NCBI GenBank assembly: GCA_030267565.1
Contig: BRXU01000004.1
Location: 6,650,001 to 6,714,000 of the forward strand
From: Pleodorina starrii
Lineage: Eukaryota; Chlorophyta; Chlorophyceae; Chlamydomonadales; Volvocaceae
DNA: 64,000 nucleotides
Direction of reading: 5' to 3'
The position numbers were made by a program, and so were the translations under genes. The notes below the pieces were generated by a model. The model was given only the letters and a program-made list of their open reading frames with translations. It searched no databases and was not told the origin of the DNA. This document shows, piece after piece, positions 40,925 to 51,905 of this stretch; position 1 is the stretch's first letter; the number at the start of each line of letters is the position of its first letter.

Positions 40925-42532
40925 GTGCTCCCTCGGGGTAGTGAGAACACATACGGGGGGACTGGGAACCCCTGGGCAGATGTGCGCGCCGGACCACGAA
41001 CCTCGGGCCGGGACGACCGGGATGTAACGGCCAGTACTAGCCTAAGGGCCCGCCACCGGGCCAGCCGCCGTGTCACGACGGCAGGCAGTGCCCCTGAAGG
41101 GGCCCACCCTGGGACATGGTGGGACTACACCCAACTACACCAAGGCGTCTGCACCGCGAGTGATGTACAGCCCCGTGGTAAAGGCGAACCCATCCCGCAC
41201 GGTGTGAGCGGCTGGGACCGACAGAACCCGAATTCGGCAGTCCAGACCCGCCGCTGGCTGTCACGCCGGACGGGCATGACCCTACTACACTGGCTCAAAT
41301 ACGCAGCGGTGGCGTACGCGGCGTTCCATGTCCTGCTGTACCGTTACATTGTCCTAACACCCGTGGCCGTCGGCCTTGCCATATACTGTGCATGTACTGC
41401 CGCCCTGAGTACCGAACACCTCGCACACAGAATTATGGCGGCAGCACGACAAACCGTACAAGCCAACCGAACACGCCGTACACACGCCGAATGGACTAAA
41501 GTTGCCCACGCTGCATTGCTCATGCCCCTCGCATTCACCCCAACTGCCCTAACCCTCGCCCTACAACCCCTGAACGACATTGTCCACTATCTGCTCTCAG
41601 TATTCCTCCTCATTTGGGTGGGACGCCTAATCCTCGTAGCACTAGTACTACCCCAAGGCGCCGCCCTGCTCTGCACCGCACGACATGCCGTACACAGCAT
41701 TTACGTTGGCATCCGCCAAGCACGGGAAGCACCCGGACCCCCTGCACAACAGTTGGCATACCTCGCCATTCTCACCTTGATTTGCTGGCAACTGATTACA
41801 GGGGACACCCCCGCACCACTCCTCGCAGTCGGCATCCTCCCTATCTCACGGGGCCTGCAGGCCACACCACTATTAGCACGCCGCGTGCACGGCCACGTTT
41901 GCGCCTGTGCCCTCGCCGGGCTTCTCACACACGTTCCAAGCACGAACCAAGGCATGATGGTGCCCCTCGTAACGGCGCTCGCTCTGCTAGTCCTGGACAA
42001 CCCGAAGGCGACCCGCCTCAGCCGCCCCCGGCATGAGCCCCAATACGGAGGGCCTGACAAGGGCACGACACGCCACGCTGCAACACCCGCCCACACTACC
42101 GGCACAAACAACGCGCCGCGACGCCCAGAAGACGTCCCCTGGCCGCCACCTGCACACCCGCCCGCACAGGAAACACCCACCTACCACGAAAGGCAACGAG
42201 CGCAGATGTGCATGATTCACGCCATTAACAACCTGCTCGGGGGCCCGTTCATCGACCCACCCCACGTACTAAGCTACTGTCGTACCATGACAACACACAT
42301 GCAGCAGCAAGGCCTCCATGCGGCGGCCGCCATCTGGAAGCACGCGCACAACCCCAGCACGGGCCACTTCTCCACCATAGTGCTGAACCACTACCTGCGC
42401 CACAACGTACGGATCCGCGACGCCAGCGGCAATACGCTCCCCGACACACACATCGCATCAGTGAGCACCGAGCTTCCGATACGCAAAGGGGACCAGCTCG
42501 ACACTCTCTGGGCACAACTCCCCCCCCCCCCA
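40925..42532 (+). pseudogene. Dualen copy 3: membrane-helix region and N-terminal half of Josephin-like protease
   Basis: An open frame through the Arg-rich segment, the complete hydrophobic region (without the hAT insertion of copy 1) and the protease Gln, Cys, His and Asn-Asn-Leu-Leu motif (near 42205-42240). The frame is lost at a run of 12 C (42520-42531) where copy 1 has eight. The putative catalytic His therefore lies in a different frame downstream. The region provides the empty site for the hAT-like element of copy 1. Confidence 0.85.
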
Positions 42533-45500
42533 CGCCCAAAGCTGGGGTTTCATAGTGCATCTCGAAGGCCATGCCGTAGCAGTCCGAAGGCAACACACGC
42601 ATTGGTTCATTATCGACTCGCAATCACCACGCCCGACACAGCTGACAACCCATTGGCCCCTCGCCCATGGCACTATTTACTGCCTCCAACGCCGGCACAA
42701 CAACGCCCCGTGTCAAACACATGTCGACCTCCGGAATGTCACGCCACCTGAGCAATGGATCGCAGTCCTGACGACCAACACACAGAACGGACCTAACCGA
42801 CCCGCCGCCGCCACCACGGACACGACGGAACAACACCCGACTGGCCACGACACACGCACACTACCGGAACCCACCCCCGCCGAAGCGCCCCCCTCGCCTT
42901 CTTACGAGGTGAGAGCGCGTGTAGAACACGCGGCACCCCGGTACACCGCCGCCAGCCCAGACCCCACCCCGATGGAAGTTGACGACGCGGGGCCCCCCGG
43001 AACCGAGGCACACATGCAACCAACGGAACCCGGGAGCCCAGAGAGCCGCCCGGCACGAACTCCCGCCGACCCCAGCCCCATGGACACCGACGACGCGGAA
43101 CTTGATGTGGAAACCCCGCAGCCTCCGCCAGATACCGACGAAGCCGCGGGGCCTCCGCGGCCCGCGCAGCAAGAAGCCCCTATGCCCCGTAGAGCAGCCG
43201 CGAATGCTCCTGAAGCGCGCCACGCCGACACGAGACGGGCCGCCAGGCGCGCCTCCGCTCCAGAAGCCGCGGCACCTGCACGCACCAGCAGAAAGCGGAC
43301 CAGAAGGAAGGTGGGGCCCGTGCCTGCAACCCACACCATCACATATCACCTGCGCCGCATGCTAGGCCTCCCCATTCGAGCGGGCCGCGACCGCACGGCC
43401 GCCGACGCACCTGAAGGAGCTGAAACAACTCAGGCACCGCAACATATCCTACCCGACCCGGCCCCCGACCCGGTACGAACGGCGGCGTACGGCACGACGC
43501 GCCCTGCTCCGGAACAGAATGCAGCACGCCCACGCCCACGCAAGCGCCCTGCGGAAAGCTCCCCCCCTGCGCAGTCCCGCCCTAAACCAAAAACAGGACC
43601 TCAGCAACAACACATGACGAAGTACGCCCACCCCAAACAGCCAGGCGAGGCCCCACGCAAATACCCCTGGGAAGAGGCTGGGGCCCCTGACCCACTCAGA
43701 CAAGGCCTTGCACGCTGGGACGGCGCACCCCCGTCCCTCCTCCCCGGAATCCTCGACCCATGCAACTTTCGCACCTGCCTGAGCCACCTCGCCCGCAACA
43801 AAGCCCCCGGGCCGGACGGCCTGCCCAATGAACTCCTCCAAACCCTCCCAGACGACCTCAAGACCGCAATACACCACCTGATCACCGTAATGTGGGTCAA
43901 AGCCGAAATCCCCCCCCACTGGACACAATCCGACACGGTCCTCATCCCCAAGAAAGGAGACCCACTTCTTATTAAGAACAAACGCCCGATCGCCCTGGCC
44001 AACACCCTCTACAAGCTGTACACCAGCCACATCACACTAAACATCGTAACTTACAGCGAACAAGCCCACATCTTTACCGAGGCCCAGGAAGGGTACCTCC
44101 GGCAGCGCAATACAGAACGGCAAATCCAGAACGTGCTGCACGCTATCGAAGACGCGGGTCTTACGGGGCGCGACCTGTTCCTCCTTTATATCGATTTCAC
44201 TTCCGCGTTCAACATCATCGATCATGATAAACTGCTTATGATCATGTACGACCTGGGCTACCCAGATGACCTCATCGAAGTGGTTGCGAACCTGTACTCG
44301 CACGCCGCGACACGCATACGAACCGAACACGGATGCACCGCGAACATTGCGATCGAGCGCGGAACGATCCAGGGAGACACGCTGTCACCCGTCCTGTTCA
44401 TTATCTACATGGAACCCCTCCTACGATGGCTGCACAGCGGCGGCAGGGGGTACCGATATGGCTGCCTCCGGGCGGAAGAAAACGATCGCCATCACTTCAG
44501 CTCGGGGGCATTCGCCGACGACCTAGTTATCCTTACGAACGCGGTATCAGATCTGCGGCTCCAATGCTCGAAAATTGAACGGTATGCGAGGTGGGGGGCC
44601 CTCAAGGTCAACGTGAGCAAGTGCCAGATACAAGGCATTCTCCATGGTCGTGCGCGCTCGGACAGGGATCTGAGCAGAGGCCCCGGCACACAAAAATACC
44701 AGACCGCCCTGGAACGCCTTCTGAAAAACCAAATTCGAATAGACGACACGCCTATCCCGTACGCACCCCCCACGCAGCAGTACAAGTATCTGGGAGTACA
44801 CATTACCCCCACGCTAGAACAAGTGGCCTATGTGCGCGCCGAGGTTGACAGACGAGGACGGGGCATTCAGAGCTCCCTCGCGACCCCCGACCAACGCATC
44901 AACATGATCAGAACCCTCATACACCCCTTCGTGGCGTACAGCCTGCCCACCATGGCGTACACCCCACAAGACATTGCCAGTTTCGATGCACAAATCGCGG
45001 GCATAGCCAAACACAGCTACGGACTCAAGATGGGCTTCCCCACCCGCGCCATTCTCAACCCGACCGCACGGCTCGGCCTGGGGGTTGGCACCGTACGCAC
45101 CTTATACGCCGTCCGGGCGGCAAAGACCCTCGTCCTCTCCCTCAATGATGACGGCCGTCTCGGAGCGGTGACCAGAGCTCTCCTCCACCTGCAAAGTCGA
45201 TACATGGGCACCGTACCGGCACATGAACTCAAACGGGAATGCAAATTCTACACCACACTGAAACAGCTCGCTCTCGTGAGGGAGGCGGGGATTGAACTCA
45301 CGGACAAAGGGACAGCATACGAAACGACAATGAGCAGCCTCGCCCACCTGATCGGATCTCTCAACCCAGCGGCCGAACCCAAGGCGCTTGCGCTCCTCTT
45401 CCGATGCGTACAACCTCTGCTTGAGCTGGGTCTCGACCTCAGGGCCCTGAGGGATCAGAACACGGGCACGCACATCATCACCACCGATCAGCTGCAACTA

Positions 45501-45783
45501 ATCGGAGGCCGGAACGTGGGATCGCGCCATAGGATAGCCCTGAACCAGCTCAGTCTCGCCATGAATGCTGACCCCAGCATGCGGGCTCGGGCACCCAGAT
45601 ACCGCGGATCCACATCCCTACCCCCCGAGCTGCGGCTCATTCCAGACAACCCCGGCCTGACCGGCCTAACCGACGAAGCGGCTGGACCCAAACCCATACC
45701 GTACGGACGCATAACAAAGTACCTCGCCCCGAAGCCCCGTGACCCGGTCGAAGCCATGCAAACCGCACACGCCGACACAGCCC
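42533..45783 (+). pseudogene. Dualen copy 3: protease C-terminal half, linker and reverse transcriptase, APE deleted in frame
   Basis: One continuous frame. It has the protease Gly-His-Ala-Val region (about 42560), the Pro/Ala-rich linker, then at about 43643 a direct join from K-Q-P to G-E-A-P-R-K. This skips copy 1 positions about 9172-10975, the whole APE domain. The RT follows with the first catalytic Asp and Phe-Ala-Asp-Asp intact (near 44515). A 3-codon loss near 44816 is also in frame. The frame then runs into gypsy 2. CCAG/CCA microhomology at the deletion suggests end-joining or template switching. Confidence 0.87.
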
Positions 45784-46157
45784 TGTAACGATAATTATAC
45801 TTATAATATTTCCGACTTATAACCAATGGTTAACGGAACTCACTAAAGTGAGGAACGACCGTTGGATTAGTTGGAGACGATAATTGCGGAGCCCTGTCGT
45901 ACATCAAGATCTCAAGGCGTCGGCCTCATATGCCGACTGGTGGAGCTTATGGGATTGAATTCTATTTCTCAGGTGTCTGTTGACACCACCTCTTACTACT
46001 GTATGTTTCTGATATTAGTTAGATTAGTGCTTGGTAAGCTGTTTAGGTGGGCGCCGTCTTCGTCTCCTTCAACTGGTCGTTCTTCGGTCGTCGCTCTGGC
46101 GACGCCTGGTACCTCGGTGAGTTCCCTTCCGCTGCGTAGCGTAGCTTAAACGTTACA
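45784..46157 (+). repeat. 5' LTR of gypsy 2
   Basis: 374 bp, from TGTAACGATAAT to AAACGTTACA. Two bases inside it is TGGTATCGAGTTCTA (46160-46174), the primer-binding site shared with gypsy 1. A short open frame across the LTR occurs identically in both LTRs and is not a gene. Confidence 0.94.
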
Positions 46158-46195
46158 ATTGGTATCGAGTTCTAGGTCGCCTTCGCCGACCAAGA

Positions 46196-47585
46196 ATGGC
46201 CAAGAAGAAGGACAAGACCAAGGCTGTTCCTAAACAACCTTCCTTTAATATTCCTGAGGATGATGCGACTCCAGTCGTATCAGGTCGTGAGCCGGCTGCG
46301 GCCGATCACACCAATCCTCTCCCCGGAGCGACTCCAGTCGCGGTTACGGGTACTAATTCGTCTCCTCAAGGAGCAACTAAGGCCAAAGGATCTATGCCTG
46401 AGGCCGGCATTCAGCCACAAACTCTTCCGCCGCAAGTCGCCGCTACCATCGCAAATGCAAGCGCGCGACGCGTATGGCGGACTTTCATTAAAAAGTTTGC
46501 AGACATGAAAGACATTCAATTGCCTGCTAACTTCACTTCGCTGCTCGGCGTCGGAGCTCGTCGCCTCCTGGCAGGAGCGCGGCAATGGCTACATGCGCCT
46601 GCACGACTGGGCGCCTCTGTCCGGCGCCGAGCTGGACCCACGCGCCTACCTGTCGCACCTGGAATTTGATATGCCGCGGGATGCGGACGTCCAGGCGGCG
46701 CTGGCCAGCCTCCGCAGCAACGGCGGCGCGGGCGGAAGCAACGGCGGTGCCGGCGGCAGTACCGCCGGCGGCTGGCAAAGCCAGGAGGTGAGAAAGAAGG
46801 TTCCGGAGCCGTATAAGTTCACGGGGGCCACGGACAAGCATGTCACGTGCGTGCAAACGTGGTTCGATACCTTCATCACCTACTGCGACACCACTCACAT
46901 CAACCCCATTCAGAACCTAGCGTTCTTCACCACGGGGGCTGCACAAGAGTGGGTGGTGGGATACATGGGCGACGCGCTGACTAGCGGGGTCGTCGTGACG
47001 CGCGAGCAACTGCGCACCGATTTCCTCGTCCAGTTCGGCGATATCCGCCGTCACACTGCCCAGTCCGCACGCGAACGCTTTCACGCGGGGGAGCACAGCA
47101 TGAAACCGGGCGAAAAGGTCAACCTGTACATGCAGCGCTTCCGCACGATCGTGCGGGACGCCAAGGGCATGTCTCAGGTGGATCAGATTTTCTGGTACCT
47201 TCACGGGCTTCTCCCCGCACTTAAGAAGGCATGCGCTACGGACGCCCTGGGCAAGGACTGGGTCTCGGTGGAAGATCTCATTCGCTTTGCACTGAGCCAG
47301 GAGCTTCGTGCTAACATTGCGAAATCCGCTTCTAACGCCCACGCTACGGTGGCCGCTGTTTCTACCCCCTCCCAACCTCGCAAGCAGAAGCGGAAACGCT
47401 CCGAGCGCTCCGAGGACGGAGACAAGAAGCCCCCCAGGTGCATTCACTGCGCCGAGGAGTTCCCCGACGGCTTCCCGCCGTCGCACTTGCGAAAGTGCGA
47501 CGTCTTTCAGCGCAAGCTGAAGGCCGGGTTGATCAAGGACGGCAGCAGGGGCAAGAAGGCGGACCGCAAAGATGGCAAGCGTTAG
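46196..47585 (+). pseudogene. Gypsy 2 Gag polyprotein, one frame break
   Basis: The ATG at 46196, 38 bp after the LTR, opens a Lys-rich N-terminus. That frame fails and coding continues in the +1 frame from about 46550 (the in-frame ATG at 46593 is probably internal). The downstream frame holds a Gly-rich linker (about 46715-46780) and a retrotransposon Gag domain (46800-47340) homologous to that of gypsy 1. It ends with a basic R-K-Q-K-R-K-R segment and a Cys/His finger-like C-I-H-C...H-L-R-K-C motif. It terminates at TAG (47583-47585), followed by G, with the same frame continuing as Pol. The break could be a single-base mutation, an assembly error or, less likely, a programmed shift. Confidence 0.85.
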
Positions 47586-50500
47586 GCGCTTGGCAAGGAC
47601 GCGGAGGGTGCGGGTTCTGACCCGCCAGAGCCAGCACGTGTGTCGAAAGCTCTAGGCTGTCGCGAAGCAGGTCCTAACCTGCCGGTTGCGCGCGTTGCTG
47701 TATCCCACGCTCTAGGTGTTCGGGATGGTGGAATTGGTGCCGTAGGCGCGGCGGGACCCCCGGACCATACGTTGGGGTCTTCGCCGGCCGCTCAGGGGGT
47801 CGTTTTTGAGCTTCCTCCACCTCCACCGCCGGGAAACGACGACCGCATGTTTTGCAGTCGAGAGTTTGCTCGGGTGCAGTCGGAGTTGGGCGTCAAGTTT
47901 ACCTTTGACACCGCATGTAACAATTCTGGCACCAATGCTCTGTGCGTTCCTTTTGCCTCACCCAGCCAATCTTTCTTCGATAAGGACGTTGGCGGGGAAA
48001 CCCTCTGGATAAATCCACCAGTACACGAAGTGGTCAGATGGCAGCAGCACTACGCGAAATGCAAAGCTGCACAGCCCAGCACCACCAGTGCCATGTTCGT
48101 AGCCCCCAAGTGGCCCGTGCTTGAGCAGCACTTTCAGTCTCTAGGCTACGCGCGCTTTAAGGAGTACCCTATTGGAAAGCGGCTTTTCACCACTCCCAAT
48201 AACGAGCGGGGCAAAGCTCAGCTCATGGGTATCCCTTGGCCGGTCCAGCTTTGGTACGATCCTCCCAAAACGGAGGCTGTACTGCGCTCCGTACAGAACA
48301 ACTCGGGCTACAGCATGCACTTCCTCAGCAAAATGTACGGCAAAGAGGCCCAAACGCTCGTTGACAGCGGGGCTTGTGCAGTGGGAGCTGCCGACGGCTT
48401 TGTTGGCCAAACTCTGGTCAACAGCTTGCGCCTTAAGGTGCAGCCAGCGGCGGTTACCTCCGTACGCCTCGCAGACGGTTCGCTCCAGCAACTGTTGGGT
48501 CAAGTCGCCGTGCCCATCCGCATGGGCACATATCGTGACACGGTGCGCCTCCTTGTAATGCCAGGCGGCATGCCAGGCACGGACATTTTGCTTGGGACAG
48601 ATTGGCTCAAGCGGCTCAAGGCCGTTATGAGCTGGGACAGTGATTCGCTCACCCTCCAAAGGGGGGGGAAGAGCCTTACACTGCACCCGACTTACGTACA
48701 CAGGTCGGCTGACACCGAACCTGACCCAATCGCGGTCATGAACTACGTGTGCGCGCGGTTGCACCAAGCGACGTCGGTTCCGTTTCTGAGCGCCAAGCAA
48801 GCTGCAAAGCTGCTTACGCGGGGTGCGCGATCGTACCTAATGCTAGTACGCGAAGATAGCGTTGAGCCCGCGGACCCTACTCGTTGCGAATCCGCGACGG
48901 TTGGGGCTGCTACGTCAACTGATGCTCCTGCGCCCATCGACCTGGTACCGCAGTCGGAAATAGAAGCACTGAAATCCGAATTTTCAGATGTCTTCGCGGA
49001 GCTGAACGAGCCTCCACCGGAGCGTCCGGGAATAGGTCACACTATTCCCTTGGTAGAAGGCGCTCAGCCTCCCGCAAAACGTATGTACCGCTTAACTCAG
49101 GCTGAGCGGGAAGAGGTCAAAAAGCAAGTAGCGGATTTGCTTGCTAAAGGGTTCATCGAACCGAGCACCTCCCCATTCGGTGCGCCTGTTCTGTTTGTCG
49201 AAAAACAGGACAAGACCCTTCGAATGTGTTTGGATTATAGAGCATTAAACAAAATCACCGTCAAGCGGAGATACCCAATGCCGTCCATAACCGACCTCTT
49301 CGACCAGTTGCAAGGCGCAAAAGTCTTTTCAAGCCTTGACTTGCAACAGGGTTACTACCAAATCCGCATTACACCTGAGGACAGACCTAAAACGAGCTTC
49401 CTCACGCCTGAGGGACAGTTTCAGTTCAAGGTCCTTTGTTTCGGCCTGACTAATGCGCCCGCAACGTTCCAATCCACCATGGCAACGATTTTTCGGGAGC
49501 ACATTGGTCGATTTGTTCTCGTGTATTTGGACGATATACTTATTTTTTCTAAAACGGCACAAGAACATGTACGGCACCTCCGTATTGTACTTGAGCTGTT
49601 ACGTGAGCACAAGTTCAGGGCAAAATTGCCTAAGTGCGACTTCAATAAAGCGGAATTGAAGTTATTGGGGCACATCGTGGGCAGGGACGGCCTTAAGGTC
49701 GACCCGTCTAAAGTAAAAGTGGTACAGGACTGGGCCACTCCCACAAACGTTTCGCGTCTCAGGTCATTCCTGGGATTAGCGAATTATTTTAGGCGATTTA
49801 TACAGGGTTATTCATCGCTCGTTGCCCCACTCACGTCATTGACGGGTGCTCAAGTACCTTGGGATTGGACACCGGAATGCCAATCCGCGTTTAATGGCGT
49901 GAAGCACGCACTTACGAACGCACCGGTGTTAGTTCTGCCAGAACTGGACAAACCTTTTGAGGTTTGGTCCGACGCGTCCGTATTCGGGACGGGTGCCATC
50001 CTCTTGCAGGACGGTCGGCCGGTGGCTTACACAAGCCAGAAGTTTACTCCTGCGGAGATAAACTACACAACCACCGACCAGGAATGCCTTGGGGTTATCC
50101 ATGCGTTAACCGAATGGAGGTGCTATCTTGACGGGGCACAGCACGTCACTTTAGTCACCGATCACCAACCCCTGGTATATCTGCAAGACCAGAAAAGCAA
50201 TAATTTGCTTTCGCGCCGCCAAGCGCGCTGGATGGAATACCTTTCTCGTTTCAAGTTCGAATGGGAATATCGTCCGGGCAGAATTAACGTGGCCGACCCT
50301 ATTAGCAGGGTACACGAGCCTACGGTGGCAGCTGCGCTCACACGGTCAAGCATCGTCGCTGATCTCTTGACGCGGATCCAGCGAGGGTACCACAAGGACC
50401 CATCCTTTGCTGACCCATTACGGATAGCTGGGCTGTACTATAACACGTCGCGAGGCCTCTGGCAAAAAGGCCAACGGGTGGTGATCCCCGACGCTGACGG

Positions 50501-51905
50501 GTTGCGCGATCTGATCATGGCTGAATACCATGACAGTATCACATCTGGGCATAGAGGAATAAGCCGCACAAAGGAAGTTATTTCCCGCTCGTACTGGTGG
50601 CCCACTCTGGACGCAGACGTGGCCGAGTATGTCGGAAGATGCCCCGAATGCCAGCGCAACAAGCCTTCCAACCATAAGCCGTATGGAAATCTACAGCCCC
50701 TCCCAATACCGGAGACAAATTGGGAGAGCGTGTCACTCGATTTGATCACGCAGCTACCGAAAACCGCTAAGGGCCACGACGCCGTACTTGTGTTTGTGGA
50801 TCGGCTCAGCAAAATGGTGCACTTTGCTGCCACTCACACCGACGTCAGTGCTGAGGAGATAGCGTGGCTATACCTCGAACACGTTTTCAAGCATCATGGG
50901 CTGTCCAGGTCCCTGGTGTCTGACCGTGGAACTCAATTCACCGGTCATTTTTGGCAGGAGCTGTTTAAGAGCCTTCGCACCAAACTACGCATGAGCACCG
51001 CTTACCATCCGCAAACGGACGGTCAGACGGAGCGCATGAACCGGCTCTTGGAAGAAACCCTTCGGCACTACGTCAATCCGACGCAGGATGATTGGGACAA
51101 ACATCTGCCCTTAATCGAGTTTGCAATCAATAACTCGAAGCAGAGCAGTACCAATACAACGCCGTTCATGCTCAATTCGGGTCACCAACCTCGGGTTCCC
51201 GCGGATGTTGACATCGAATTGGAGAATGGCAAAGTCCCATCGGCCAAAGAGTTTGCTTCCATTATGCGGGAACGCATCGCTGCGGCCCGCAGGCACCTGA
51301 AAGCGGCTCAGGATCGCCAACGCACTGCCTATAACCGCAAACGAGAGGATATCTCGTTTGACATTGGAGAAAACGTGTTGCTCTCTACATCCAACATTAC
51401 GTTGAAGTCCCCTGGCGCAAAGAAGTTGCTGCCCAAATACATTGGGCCCTTCAAAATCCTGGCGCGCGTAGGTTCGGTGGCCTACAAACTTGACTTGCCA
51501 GCGGGATACAAAATTCATCCAGTCTTCCACGTTTCGCTCCTAAAGCCTTACAAAGGTGACGGCACTTATCAACCGCCGCCCGCCTTTGTACTGGAAGGCG
51601 AGGAGTACTGGAGCGTGGACAGTATCATCGACGTACGGGAACGCAAAATCGGGCGTAAAACACGCCGCGAATTTCTTGTAAATGGGCCGGATTTGGTCCC
51701 GAACATAACACTTGGGAGCCTGAAGAGTCCCTTCGAAGGGATTCCTTGGTTGCCGAGGAGGTCGATGCCTTCCTCACTAAGCGCACCCAGGCACCGCCTC
51801 CCCGGGTTAAGCCTACATCTCGGCACAGGCGCGTCAAAGGACAGCGCCGCCGGTGAATACTGGCATCGCTCCCGGGACGTTCGCTTCAAAGGGGGGGGAG
51901 TGTAA
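47586..51905 (+). CDS. Gypsy 2 Pol polyprotein: protease, RT, RNase H, integrase (chromodomain out of frame)
   Basis: Open directly after the Gag TAG, in the Gag frame, with no ATG until about 47847. Counting from 47586: aspartic protease with D260-S-G-A; RT with Leu-Asp-Tyr-Arg and Y647-L-D649-D650; RNase H with D796; integrase zinc domain about 975-1030, then D1052, D1113 and E1149, followed by a G-P-F module about 1280. A chromodomain starts about 1340 but is cut by a 1-bp loss near 51678 (in GTAAATGGG). The remaining half, with the conserved aromatic and T-W-E-P context, continues in the next frame to a stop near 51857. The terminal codons up to 51905 are therefore frameshifted read-through into the polypurine tract. 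Confidence 0.93.
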   Translation, partial: ALGKDAEGAGSDPPEPARVSKALGCREAGPNLPVARVAVSHALGVRDGGIGAVGAAGPPDHTLGSSPAAQGVVFELPPPPPPGNDDRMFCSREFARVQSELGVKFTFDTACNNSGTNALCVPFASPSQSFFDKDVGGETLWINPPVHEVVRWQQHYAKCKAAQPSTTSAMFVAPKWPVLEQHFQSLGYARFKEYPIGKRLFTTPNNERGKAQLMGIPWPVQLWYDPPKTEAVLRSVQNNSGYSMHFLSKMYGKEAQTLVDSGACAVGAADGFVGQTLVNSLRLKVQPAAVTSVRLADGSLQQLLGQVAVPIRMGTYRDTVRLLVMPGGMPGTDILLGTDWLKRLKAVMSWDSDSLTLQRGGKSLTLHPTYVHRSADTEPDPIAVMNYVCARLHQATSVPFLSAKQAAKLLTRGARSYLMLVREDSVEPADPTRCESATVGAATSTDAPAPIDLVPQSEIEALKSEFSDVFAELNEPPPERPGIGHTIPLVEGAQPPAKRMYRLTQAEREEVKKQVADLLAKGFIEPSTSPFGAPVLFVEKQDKTLRMCLDYRALNKITVKRRYPMPSITDLFDQLQGAKVFSSLDLQQGYYQIRITPEDRPKTSFLTPEGQFQFKVLCFGLTNAPATFQSTMATIFREHIGRFVLVYLDDILIFSKTAQEHVRHLRIVLELLREHKFRAKLPKCDFNKAELKLLGHIVGRDGLKVDPSKVKVVQDWATPTNVSRLRSFLGLANYFRRFIQGYSSLVAPLTSLTGAQVPWDWTPECQSAFNGVKHALTNAPVLVLPELDKPFEVWSDASVFGTGAILLQDGRPVAYTSQKFTPAEINYTTTDQECLGVIHALTEWRCYLDGAQHVTLVTDHQPLVYLQDQKSNNLLSRRQARWMEYLSRFKFEWEYRPGRINVADPISRVHEPTVAAALTRSSIVADLLTRIQRGYHKDPSFADPLRIAGLYYNTSRGLWQKGQRVVIPDADGLRDLIMAEYHDSITSGHRGISRTKEVISRSYWWPTLDADVAEYVGRCPECQRNKPSNHKPYGNLQPLPIPETNWESVSLDLITQLPKTAKGHDAVLVFVDRLSKMVHFAATHTDVSAEEIAWLYLEHVFKHHGLSRSLVSDRGTQFTGHFWQELFKSLRTKLRMSTAYHPQTDGQTERMNRLLEETLRHYVNPTQDDWDKHLPLIEFAINNSKQSSTNTTPFMLNSGHQPRVPADVDIELENGKVPSAKEFASIMRERIAAARRHLKAAQDRQRTAYNRKREDISFDIGENVLLSTSNITLKSPGAKKLLPKYIGPFKILARVGSVAYKLDLPAGYKIHPVFHVSLLKPYKGDGTYQPPPAFVLEGEEYWSVDSIIDVRERKIGRKTRREFLVNGPDLVPNITLGSLKSPFEGIPWLPRRSMPSSLSAPRHRLPGLSLHLGTGASKDSAAGEYWHRSRDVRFKGGGV

